Shown here: positions 16,187-23,666 of the stretch, piece after piece
How the letters are laid out: the number at the start of each line of letters is the position of its first letter
How positions within the stretch are numbered: position 1 is the stretch's first letter
DNA from: UBA11740 sp035635855
Lineage (GTDB): Bacteria > Acidobacteriota > Blastocatellia > Pyrinomonadales > Pyrinomonadaceae
NCBI GenBank assembly: GCA_035635855.1
Contig: DASQAF010000023.1
Span: 1 to 64,000 of the forward strand
Length of the DNA: 64,000 nucleotides
Direction: 5' to 3'
Position numbers and translations under genes: made by a program
Notes under the pieces: generated by a model
The model's database searches: none
The model's input: only the letters and a program-made list of their open reading frames with translations
What the model was told of the DNA's origin: nothing

Positions 16187-17395
16187 GTGGAGAAAATCAA
16201 ACCCGTGACCCCCAAAGCTGAAGGCGCGCCTGCGCGGCGCGAGTTTTTAAGATTTGCCGGTCTCGGTGCGCTGGGACTGACTCTGTCAGAGCTTCCCTTT
16301 GGTCGTGGGCCGAAGCGCGAACTGCTGCTCTACGTCGGGACCTACACGACGGGCAAGAGTGAAGGAATATATCTGTATCGGTTGGACCTCTCTTCGGGAG
16401 AGTTAAAGCATGTCGGCACCACCAGGGGCGTAGTTAACCCGTCGTTTCTCGCTCTCGCACCCAGCCGGCGTTATCTGTACGCGGTCAACGAAGTTGGAGA
16501 TTTTGCGGGTGCAAAGAGCGGAGCCGTGAGCGCGTTTGCTGTCGATCAAAGAACTGGCGAACTGCGGCTGCTGAACCAACAAGCATCGGCGGGCGCCGAC
16601 CCCTGTTATGTAGATGTGGATGCTCGAGGCAAGTTTGTTTTGATAGCGAATTACACCGGAGGCAACGTGACGGTTTTCCCGGTCGAGCGCGACGGCGGTT
16701 TGGGCGAGGCTACGGATATGAAGCAGGGCCGGGGCTCGAGCATAAACCGGGAGCGTCAGGAAGGTCCGCATGCGCACTGTATCGTGCTGGATCCAACCAA
16801 CCAGTTCGCGTACTCATGCGATCTGGGAACAGACAAGATTATGATTTTCCGCTTCGACCCGCGACACGGAAAGTTGCTGCCGAACGAACCGCCCTGGGTG
16901 CAGATCAAGCCAGGCGCGGGACCGCGCCATCTGGCTTTTCATCCAAACGGCAGATACGTCTTCGTGCTTAACGAACTGCATTCGACGGTAACAGCGTTCG
17001 CGCGCGACCCAGAGAGGGGAAGTTTGAAAGAGCTGCAAACCTTAACCGCTCTGCCAAAAGACTTCACGGGAAGGAACACGAGTGCCGATATCCACGTTTC
17101 CCTGGACGGCCGATTTCTTTATTGCTCGAATCGGGGTCACGACAGCATCGCTATTTTCGCAATAGATCCGCGCCGCGGTGGCCTTACTACGGTTGGCCAC
17201 GAATCCACTCGAGGCGTGACGCCACGCAACTTTGCCATCGATCCAAGCGGAGCGTTTCTGCTGGTGGCTAATCAAAACTCCGACAACATCGTAGTCTTTC
17301 GACTTAATCAAAAGACTGGCCGGCTCAGCGCGACGGGACAGGTGGCCCGGGTGCCATCTCCTGTCTGCCTTAAGTTCACCGCTCCGTTTTCGTAA
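16187..17395 (+). CDS. Tat-exported lactonase-fold seven-bladed propeller (PF10282 type)
   Basis: Lactonase family beta-propeller related to YbhE-type 6-phosphogluconolactonase, 402 residues. The start is GTG at 16187. A twin-arginine signal, ARREFLRFAGLGALGLTLSE (about residues 17-36), predicts folded export, unlike the cytoplasmic pentose-phosphate enzyme, so the substrate is probably a sugar lactone outside the cytoplasm. Repeated blade motifs are visible: FLALAPSRRYLYAVNE, YVDVDARGKFVLIANY, GPHAHCIVLDPTNQFAYSCD, GPRHLAFHPNGRYVFVLNE, HVSLDGRFLYCSNRG and FAIDPSGAFLLVANQNS. GPHAH and GPRHL match the conserved active-site region. It may act on lactones from oxidised oligosaccharides; this is inferred from context. 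Confidence 0.85.
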   Translation: MEKIKPVTPKAEGAPARREFLRFAGLGALGLTLSELPFGRGPKRELLLYVGTYTTGKSEGIYLYRLDLSSGELKHVGTTRGVVNPSFLALAPSRRYLYAVNEVGDFAGAKSGAVSAFAVDQRTGELRLLNQQASAGADPCYVDVDARGKFVLIANYTGGNVTVFPVERDGGLGEATDMKQGRGSSINRERQEGPHAHCIVLDPTNQFAYSCDLGTDKIMIFRFDPRHGKLLPNEPPWVQIKPGAGPRHLAFHPNGRYVFVLNELHSTVTAFARDPERGSLKELQTLTALPKDFTGRNTSADIHVSLDGRFLYCSNRGHDSIAIFAIDPRRGGLTTVGHESTRGVTPRNFAIDPSGAFLLVANQNSDNIVVFRLNQKTGRLSATGQVARVPSPVCLKFTAPFS

Positions 17396-17427
17396 CATCG
17401 CCTGTTGTTGGGTAGTATGCAATTTTC

Positions 17428-17533
17428 AGTCTTCTCTGCGTAATTCTAAGCGAGCTCTGCGTCTCGAAAGTCAAAAGACTCAAAAAAGAATCAACGCAGA
17501 GAGGCCGAGCACGCCGAGAACGCGCAGAGAGTT
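17428..17533. repeat. Family C inverted repeat
   Basis: The left part has CTTCTCTGCG and CGAGCTCTGCGTCTCG; the right part has CAACGCAGAGAGGCCGAG, CACGCCGAGAACGCGCAGAG. The arms pair imperfectly across 17428-17533. It shows the same GCAGAGA-GCCGAG signature as 10989-11123 and occupies the gap between the lactonase-fold and GH5 genes. Confidence 0.65.
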
Positions 17534-17577
17534 CAGATTAAGACGCTAAGCGGCAATTGACCTGGAGTATTTCTGAA

Positions 17578-18807
17578 ATGATGCGACGCCTAAGAAAGCC
17601 AGCGCACTTGTTGGCCATCCTTCTGTTAAGCCTCGTACCTTCCTTAGCCAGCGGACAAACAAGATTCGTCGTCAGGCGCGGAAAAGAGCTCGTCTCGCCG
17701 AACGGAAAACCGCTGCTCTTGAAGGGCATTAATCTCGGCAACTGGCTGCTGCCCGAGGGTTACATGTTCAAATTCAAGCAGACCAATTCGCCGAGGTTGA
17801 TTCAGGCCGCCATCAGTGAGCTGGTCGGGGAAGACGAGGCGCGACGATTCTGGAAAACTTATCGCGACAATTACATCACGCGCGAAGACATCCGATTCAT
17901 AAAGCAGTCCGGATTCAACTCTGTTCGGGTTCCTTTCAGCTACCGGTTGTTTGTATCAGACACAACGGGTCCAGGACTGGATGGCCCCGGTTACGAACTG
18001 TTAGACAGAGTTGTCGACTGGTGCCGGAGAGAAGGTCTCTACGTAATTCTGGACATGCACGCAGCTCCGGGCGGACAGACCGGCGACAACATCGATGACA
18101 GTTTTGGGTACCCGTTCTTGTTTGAAAGCAGCGAGAGTCAGGAGTTGACTGTTAACGTGTGGCATAAGATTGCTGCTCGGTATCAGAACGAACCGAATGT
18201 GATCGGATACGATTTACTCAACGAGCCAATCGCACATTATTTCGATGTCGCATCCCTAAACCCAAAGCTGGAACCGCTCTACCGCAAGATCGTTTCGGGA
18301 ATACGAGAAGTGGACGGGAACCACATCATCTTTTTGGGTGGCGCGCAATGGGACACCAACTTCAAAGTTTTTGGACCGCCCTTTGATCGAAAGCTCGCCT
18401 ACACTTTTCACAAGTACTGGATGACGGTGAATCAGGAGGCGATCCAGGAGTATCTTAACTTCCGCGACAAATACAACGTCCCTGTCTGGATGGGCGAATC
18501 CGGCGAGAACACCGATGAATGGATCGATTCTTTTCGGAAGTTGCTCGAAGCGAATAGCATTGGTTGGTGTTTCTGGCCTTATAAGAAACTTGACGCGACC
18601 TCATGCATCGTCTCGATAAACTCGCCCGAAGATTGGACAGCGATCGTCGCCTTTGTGGAAGGGCCAAGGACTACTTTTGAAGAAGTGAGGAAGCACCGGC
18701 CGCCGAAAGAGAAGGTTCAGAAAGCATTGAACGATTATCTCGAGCGGATAAAGTTTTCAAACTGTCGAATCAATCAGGGCTATCTGAAGGCATTGGGATT
18801 AAGGTAA
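17578..18807 (+). CDS. Secreted GH5-family glycosidase (endoglucanase/exoglucanase-like)
   Basis: TIM-barrel glycoside hydrolase of family 5. The ATG at 17578 follows TGGAG and starts a signal peptide (MMRRLRKPAHLLAILLLSLVPSLASGQ). Conserved features are KGINLGNWLLPEG at the barrel start, SVRVPFSYR, the acid/base Glu216 in DLLNEPIAHY, the FHKYW segment and the nucleophile Glu307 in VWMGESGENTDEW. Length is 409 residues without extra modules. The LLPEGYMFKF and WMGESGEN style resembles GH5 exo-beta-1,3-glucanase/cellulase groups; I cannot choose the substrate. A second, divergent GH5 gene follows on the opposite strand. Confidence 0.88.
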   Translation: MMRRLRKPAHLLAILLLSLVPSLASGQTRFVVRRGKELVSPNGKPLLLKGINLGNWLLPEGYMFKFKQTNSPRLIQAAISELVGEDEARRFWKTYRDNYITREDIRFIKQSGFNSVRVPFSYRLFVSDTTGPGLDGPGYELLDRVVDWCRREGLYVILDMHAAPGGQTGDNIDDSFGYPFLFESSESQELTVNVWHKIAARYQNEPNVIGYDLLNEPIAHYFDVASLNPKLEPLYRKIVSGIREVDGNHIIFLGGAQWDTNFKVFGPPFDRKLAYTFHKYWMTVNQEAIQEYLNFRDKYNVPVWMGESGENTDEWIDSFRKLLEANSIGWCFWPYKKLDATSCIVSINSPEDWTAIVAFVEGPRTTFEEVRKHRPPKEKVQKALNDYLERIKFSNCRINQGYLKALGLR

Positions 18808-18819
18808 AGGTTCTATGTT

Positions 18820-18901
18820 TTCGGCGTTTCGTGTGATTTCGTGGATCGTGTCCTATGTGACCGAAAGAACGATCTACGAAATCACACTAACGGCACGAAA
18901 C
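18820..18901. terminator. Family B hairpin between convergent GH5 genes
   Basis: Arms 18820-18849 (with TTTCGTGTGATTTCGTGGATC) and 18869-18901 (with GATCTACGAAATCACACTAA) are largely complementary around a 19-base loop. It starts 13 bases after the stop of one GH5 gene and ends close to the stop of the convergent one, a position suited to a two-way terminator. Confidence 0.55.
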
Positions 18902-18910
18902 ACAAACTTC

Positions 18911-20095
18911 CTATTTCTTGACGCTCAATCCCAGAGCTTTCACGACCTCTACATCAGGCGTCGCGTGGCCATTTTGCTTATTAACCACCGCAAAGCCGCC
19001 TGCGTAATCCCACATGGTCCAGCCGATGCCGTACTTCTCCAACGCGGTGCGCATGTCCCTAAGCCAAACAGCGCGGTCCGCAGGCGGCGCAAATCTGCGA
19101 TAGGCGCCGAATTCGTTACAGGTAAGGGGTACCTGATACCTTGCAGCCCAGGCGGCAGCCATCCCAATCTCCCGGTCAATGCGGGCGGAGTTCCAACGGT
19201 CTTCGCCATAGCGAAGCAGATTGTTACGTGCTGGTTCATCCTGAATCGTGTCGAGGACCTTGCTTACGCTTTCCGGATTCGACGGATAGGGGATGTTCTT
19301 ATAGAAGGTCACGTTGGCGCCAGCCCATGTCGCGCCCTGATGCGTGAATGCAAACGGCTCGTAGAAGTGGAAGTTGTAAATAATATTCCGGTCGGCATAA
19401 GGCTGCAAAAACAGCAACTCGGGAAGGCCTGACCACCTATGGCCCGACGCGATTACGGTATGCTGCGGTGCGCCTGAGCGAATGGCGGAAATGAGTTTCC
19501 CCTGCATGCCAAACCAACGATAGCCATCTTCCACCATCGGCTCATTGATGACTTCAAGAAAGACGCGCTCGGGATCACGCGTTGAGAGATGCTGGGCCAG
19601 GGCTCGCCAGAATTTGCCGAAAGCTTCGATCTGACGATCGTTGCTATTAAGCCTTACCTTAAATTCATCAGACGGATGGATATCAACGATCACGGCCAAG
19701 CCTTGCGCCAGTATCAGGTCAAGCGCGTCGTCGAGATACTTCAGGTACTCGACCTTTAGTCTACCTGGATCATCCCCATTGAAGAGCGGTGCGGGCTCGA
19801 GGGTAAGGCGAACATGATCAAAGCCAATGCCTCTAATAAGAGCGATGTCTTCCGCCGTGGTATGTGATTCGAGGTGAGCTTTTGAATAATCGCCCGACTG
19901 CGCGAACCAGTGACTCAGATTGATTCCGTGACGCAGCCGGCCAAGTCTGGAGGCCGGAACCCCCGACTGCACTGACGAGTACTCGGTCGCGTCGACTTTA
20001 CCATCAGGTGACCTGCCGCTTACCGCGGTTGACACGGGTGCCAAAATGGAGATAGTTACGGCACTGATCAATAAAGAGAGCAATCGTTTCAGCAT
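18911..20095 (-). CDS. Secreted GH5-family glycosidase (cellulase-like)
   Basis: Second GH5 TIM-barrel enzyme, 394 residues from the ATG at 20095 (MLKRLLSLLISAVTISILAPVS, a signal peptide); the open frame extends 25 codons further upstream but that part overlaps the divergent promoter region. Landmarks are RHGINLSHWFAQ, DHVRLTLEPAPLF, the acid/base Glu185 in LEVINEP, NFHFYEPFAFTHQGA and the nucleophile Glu328 in LTCNEFGAYR. It belongs to the cellulase-like GH5 branch (FYEPxxFTHQG is typical of endoglucanase-like members). It shares a 73-base gap with the divergent beta-mannosidase gene, so the two may be controlled together. Confidence 0.88.
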   Translation of the reverse strand: MLKRLLSLLISAVTISILAPVSTAVSGRSPDGKVDATEYSSVQSGVPASRLGRLRHGINLSHWFAQSGDYSKAHLESHTTAEDIALIRGIGFDHVRLTLEPAPLFNGDDPGRLKVEYLKYLDDALDLILAQGLAVIVDIHPSDEFKVRLNSNDRQIEAFGKFWRALAQHLSTRDPERVFLEVINEPMVEDGYRWFGMQGKLISAIRSGAPQHTVIASGHRWSGLPELLFLQPYADRNIIYNFHFYEPFAFTHQGATWAGANVTFYKNIPYPSNPESVSKVLDTIQDEPARNNLLRYGEDRWNSARIDREIGMAAAWAARYQVPLTCNEFGAYRRFAPPADRAVWLRDMRTALEKYGIGWTMWDYAGGFAVVNKQNGHATPDVEVVKALGLSVKK

Positions 20096-20168
20096 GCCGA
20101 TTCTTTTAACAGCCTCAGCAAAAGAAAGCAAAGTAAGATCCCTTTGGAAAGTTGGCCAACAGGTGAAC

Positions 20169-22733
20169 ATGGCAAAACTGCTGATCCTTTTTCTGGCGCT
20201 GTTAACTCTGACTGCCGGGACCTCTCAATCTCAAACCAAACTGGGCAGAGAGATCGGCAGGCACAAGGTCACGATACCCGTACACACTGGGTGGCAATTT
20301 CACGAGGTCGGCAAAGACAAGTGGTACCCCGCGAGCGTCCCCGGCTGTGTGCATACTGACCTGCTTAACAGCAAACTGATCGACGATCCCTTCTATCGCG
20401 ACAATGAAAAAAAGCTGCAATGGATAGGCAAGACCGATTGGGAATATCACACTACCTTCAACGTCACGGCTGAGATGCTCGAGCAAACAAATGTAGAACT
20501 GGCCTTCGAAGGGCTGGATACTTACGCCAGCGTGTTCCTCAACGATCAACCTCTGATCAGTACCGACAACATGTTTCGCACCTGGCGAGTGGACGCAAAA
20601 CGTCTCGCGAAAGCTGGCGCCAACATCCTCCGCATCCGCTTTCGTTCGCCCATCAATGAAGTCTTGCCCATCATGGCAAAGATGAATTACGAACTGCCGG
20701 CGGGAAATGATCAGGGCGAGAAAACAAGCCCGCATACCCGCAAAGCGCCTTACCAGTATGGTTGGGATTGGGGACCGCGGTTTGTCACCAGCGGTATTTG
20801 GCGTCCGGTTTACTTAGAGGCCTGGGACCAGGCGCGCGTGGACGATTTGAACATCTTGCCAAAGCAGATAACGGCTGCCGCCGCAACATTGACGGCTGAG
20901 GTTGAAGTCGTTGCCAACAACAGGGCCAACGCAACAATTATCGTGGACAATCTCACCGACAAGAGCGTGGCAGCAAGACGCGAGGTGAACCTGGCGCCTG
21001 GCCCCAATCGCGTCTCGCTCGACTTCATTATTCCGCATCCAGCTCTTTGGTGGCCTAATGGACTGGGCGCTCACCCTCTCTATACTTTCGAAGCGCGGCT
21101 GCTGATCGATGGCAAGCCCGTGGATGAAACAACGAAGCGCACGGGCCTGCGCGCGTTGGAACTCAGGCAACAGCGCGACGAGTCCGGCAAGAGCTTCACC
21201 TTTGTGATTAACGGCGTGCCGGTCTTTGCCAAAGGCGGCAACTGGATTCCGGCCGACAGCTTTCCAACCCGCATCAGCAAAGACAAATACCAGCAATTGC
21301 TGGAATCGGTGCGCGACACCAACATGAATATGCTGCGCGTCTGGGGCGGCGGTATTTATGAGAGGGACGACTTCTACGATCTTTGCGACGAAATGGGGAT
21401 TCTCGTCTGGCAGGACTTCATGTTCGGGTGCAGCTTGTATCCGGGTGATGAAGCATTTCTCGAAAACGTGCGCCAGGAAGCCAACGATAACGTGAAGCGC
21501 CTGCGGAATCATCCGAGCATAGTCATCTGGGTCGGCAATAACGAGATCGAGTCCGGCTGGTTTCACTGGGGCTGGAAGGAGCAGTTACCTGCAAAGCTCT
21601 GGGACGACTATCTGAAAATCTTCTACGGCGTGTTGCCGGAAGTGTGTAAATCTCTGGATCCTTCACGCCCTTACTGGCCGAGTTCACCCAGCTCGAACCT
21701 TGAGGACGATCCGGAATCGCAGAAGATGGGAGACCTTCACTACTGGCAGGTTTGGCACGCTTCCGCTCCCTTTACTGAGTATGAGAAACAATTTCCGCGC
21801 TTCATGAGCGAATATGGTTTTCAATCGTTTCCGCAGATCGAAACTGTCACCACCTACACTGCACCCGCCGATCGCGACATCAAGTCGCCGGTGATGATGG
21901 CCCACCAGCGGCATCCGCGCGGCAACCAGTTGATCCGCGAATACATGCTGCGCGAGTATCCTGAGCCGAAGGACTTCGAATCCTTTCTCTACGTTAGCCA
22001 GGTCTTGCAGGCTGAAGGGATCAAGGTCGGCGCCGAGCAGCTGCGGCGCATCAGGCCGCACAACATGGGCTCGCTTTTCTGGCAGATTGACGACTGCTGG
22101 CCGGTCGCCTCTTGGTCGAGCATCGACTACACGGGACGATGGAAAGCGCTGCAATACTATGCGCGCCGTTTCTACAACGACATCCTAGTTAGCCCGCACG
22201 AAGAGAACGGTAAACTCAACTTCTACATCGTCTCGGATCGGTTACAGACGACTGCCGCGCAATTGCAGGTGAGTCTCCTCGACTTCGAAGGACGTACGTT
22301 GTGGAACCAGGAGCAGGACATCCAGGTTGCCGCCCTCAACAGCAAGGCCTATTTGAACATTCCGATTGACACGTTATTGGCAGGGAAGGATGCGAAGAGC
22401 GTGTTTCTGTTTGCGGAGTTACTGGTGGATGGCAAGCCCGTATCGCGCAACGAACACTTCTTTCAACCCTACAAGAATCTCTTCCTGCCGCGGCCGCAGA
22501 TGAGCACGCAGGTCGTGCGCATGCGGGCGGGCTTCAGAATCACTCTGTCTTCGGACAAACTGGCGCGGGCCGTTTACTTATCGGCGCCGGACTATGCGGG
22601 TTTCTTTTCCGACAACTACTTTGACCTGATTCCGGGAAGGAAAGTCGAAGTGGAGTTCCGCACCGGCGGCGCAGTAAATTTGGCCGACTTTCAGAAGCGG
22701 CTAACCATCCGCTCACTGGCTGATGCTTTTTAG
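20169..22733 (+). CDS. GH2 beta-mannosidase, secreted
   Basis: Beta-mannosidase releasing mannose from the non-reducing ends of mannan and glucomannan oligomers. The ATG at 20169 follows AGGTGA and begins a signal peptide (MAKLLILFLALLTLTAGTSQSQ). Typical features are VPGCVHTDLL, RDNEKKLQWIGKTDWEY, APYQYGWDWGPRF, KGGNWIPADSFPTRI and MLRVWGGGIYE, which are hallmarks of GH2 beta-mannosidases. The acid/base is Glu459 in WVGNNEIESGW and the nucleophile Glu548 in RFMSEYGFQSFP. The length of 854 residues matches the family. It is divergent from a GH5 gene; with the other enzymes nearby it completes a glucomannan-type set. Confidence 0.95.
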   Translation: MAKLLILFLALLTLTAGTSQSQTKLGREIGRHKVTIPVHTGWQFHEVGKDKWYPASVPGCVHTDLLNSKLIDDPFYRDNEKKLQWIGKTDWEYHTTFNVTAEMLEQTNVELAFEGLDTYASVFLNDQPLISTDNMFRTWRVDAKRLAKAGANILRIRFRSPINEVLPIMAKMNYELPAGNDQGEKTSPHTRKAPYQYGWDWGPRFVTSGIWRPVYLEAWDQARVDDLNILPKQITAAAATLTAEVEVVANNRANATIIVDNLTDKSVAARREVNLAPGPNRVSLDFIIPHPALWWPNGLGAHPLYTFEARLLIDGKPVDETTKRTGLRALELRQQRDESGKSFTFVINGVPVFAKGGNWIPADSFPTRISKDKYQQLLESVRDTNMNMLRVWGGGIYERDDFYDLCDEMGILVWQDFMFGCSLYPGDEAFLENVRQEANDNVKRLRNHPSIVIWVGNNEIESGWFHWGWKEQLPAKLWDDYLKIFYGVLPEVCKSLDPSRPYWPSSPSSNLEDDPESQKMGDLHYWQVWHASAPFTEYEKQFPRFMSEYGFQSFPQIETVTTYTAPADRDIKSPVMMAHQRHPRGNQLIREYMLREYPEPKDFESFLYVSQVLQAEGIKVGAEQLRRIRPHNMGSLFWQIDDCWPVASWSSIDYTGRWKALQYYARRFYNDILVSPHEENGKLNFYIVSDRLQTTAAQLQVSLLDFEGRTLWNQEQDIQVAALNSKAYLNIPIDTLLAGKDAKSVFLFAELLVDGKPVSRNEHFFQPYKNLFLPRPQMSTQVVRMRAGFRITLSSDKLARAVYLSAPDYAGFFSDNYFDLIPGRKVEVEFRTGGAVNLADFQKRLTIRSLADAF

Positions 22734-22747
22734 GTGTGGATCAATCA

Positions 22748-22840
22748 CCGGGGCACTAGGCCGACCGTAAGGGAGGGCTTCTGTATTAGCGACGTGCAGT
22801 AAGACTGAGCCTTCCCTTGCGGTCGGGCTAGCGCCCCGTG
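22748..22840. repeat. Family A inverted repeat, copy 3
   Basis: Left arm 22748-22779 (CCGGGGCACTAGGCCGACCG onwards) and right arm 22807-22838 (CCTTGCGGTCGGGCTAGCGC) match copies 1 and 2. It lies just after the beta-mannosidase stop, before the convergent small secreted gene. The arms have diverged a little more than copy 2. Confidence 0.87.
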
Positions 22841-22926
22841 GGCATGCGCCCATCTTGTTATTAGAACTTTAGAGACAGGACACCAGGCACGCGGAAGTCT
22901 GCCCAAGCGCTTCCGCGAAATTCAAA

Positions 22927-23460
22927 TCAATCACTCAACCTGTACTCAAAAAAGAAGCGTCCAACCTGAATCGACGCCCGGCCGTCCGCGGGCGGACTGA
23001 TGAGCAGCGAGCGAACCATGCTGCTTTTGCGATTGACGTGCGCGTCGACTGTGCCGATGGCTTCACCGCTAGCGGCGCGGTAAAAGCTCACGCGAATCGC
23101 GTCGTTGTTTATTCGCTGATAACCAAAAACGTACTCGCCCGGTTGCAGCAGCATGTTGCCGATCTTCAGCGGCGTCTGCGTGATAAAGAAATGCGAGTAC
23201 TTACCTTCGGCTGAGTATCCGGCAGTGATCATTACTACCCCGGCTATGAATTTGCCGCGTCCATCCGTGACTCCTGAAGCAGTCCGAAATTCGGTTTCAA
23301 TGTTCTCTTTGATGACCGGTGCGCGCGCGGGAATCAGCTTCCGCAACTCCGGTTCAGTAGCGGTGCGCCAGCGTGTGCGAACTGCTGGGATTGCCCCGGT
23401 CGAGCTTGCCAGGACCAGCGATGCAGCGACCAGGAGGTTCATTAGAAGGGCGGATGGCAA
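22927..23460 (-). CDS. Conserved hypothetical secreted protein
   Basis: Protein of 177 residues with no family I can name. The start is TTG at 23460, supported by AAGGAG eight bases upstream. A signal-like segment occupies residues 1-23 (LLMNLLVAASLVLASSTGA). The mature part includes PARAPVIKENIETEFRTA, a DGRGKFIAGVVMITAGYS segment and a beta-rich core, LLQPGEYVFGYQR, that recalls small periplasmic beta-sandwich proteins predicted to bind ligands. It contains no cysteines in the mature part. It lies between the beta-mannosidase and the sensor kinase genes on the opposite strand to both. No function is assigned. Confidence 0.6.
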   Translation of the reverse strand: MPSALLMNLLVAASLVLASSTGAIPAVRTRWRTATEPELRKLIPARAPVIKENIETEFRTASGVTDGRGKFIAGVVMITAGYSAEGKYSHFFITQTPLKIGNMLLQPGEYVFGYQRINNDAIRVSFYRAASGEAIGTVDAHVNRKSSMVRSLLISPPADGRASIQVGRFFFEYRLSD

Positions 23461-23666
23461 TGATGCGTCTCCTTAAGACCAAACTATGTTAATGAGAGAG
23501 CGTCCGCGGCACAGGATTGAGTATAATCGATTTCGTTCTGGTTAGGGTGATTTCGGCGGAGGCAAATTTCAACTATCTCAGTCTAGCTGAGGTGCGACGT
23601 CGAGGGGGGAGTCCGCTAACGCGGACTAGAAGTCTTCTTAACATCCAGTCGCTTGATCCACAATCG

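Noticed and set aside
20814..21566. 250-codon minus-strand open frame opposite the beta-mannosidase
   Set aside because: No recognisable motif; the plus strand has an unambiguous GH2 enzyme through the whole stretch.
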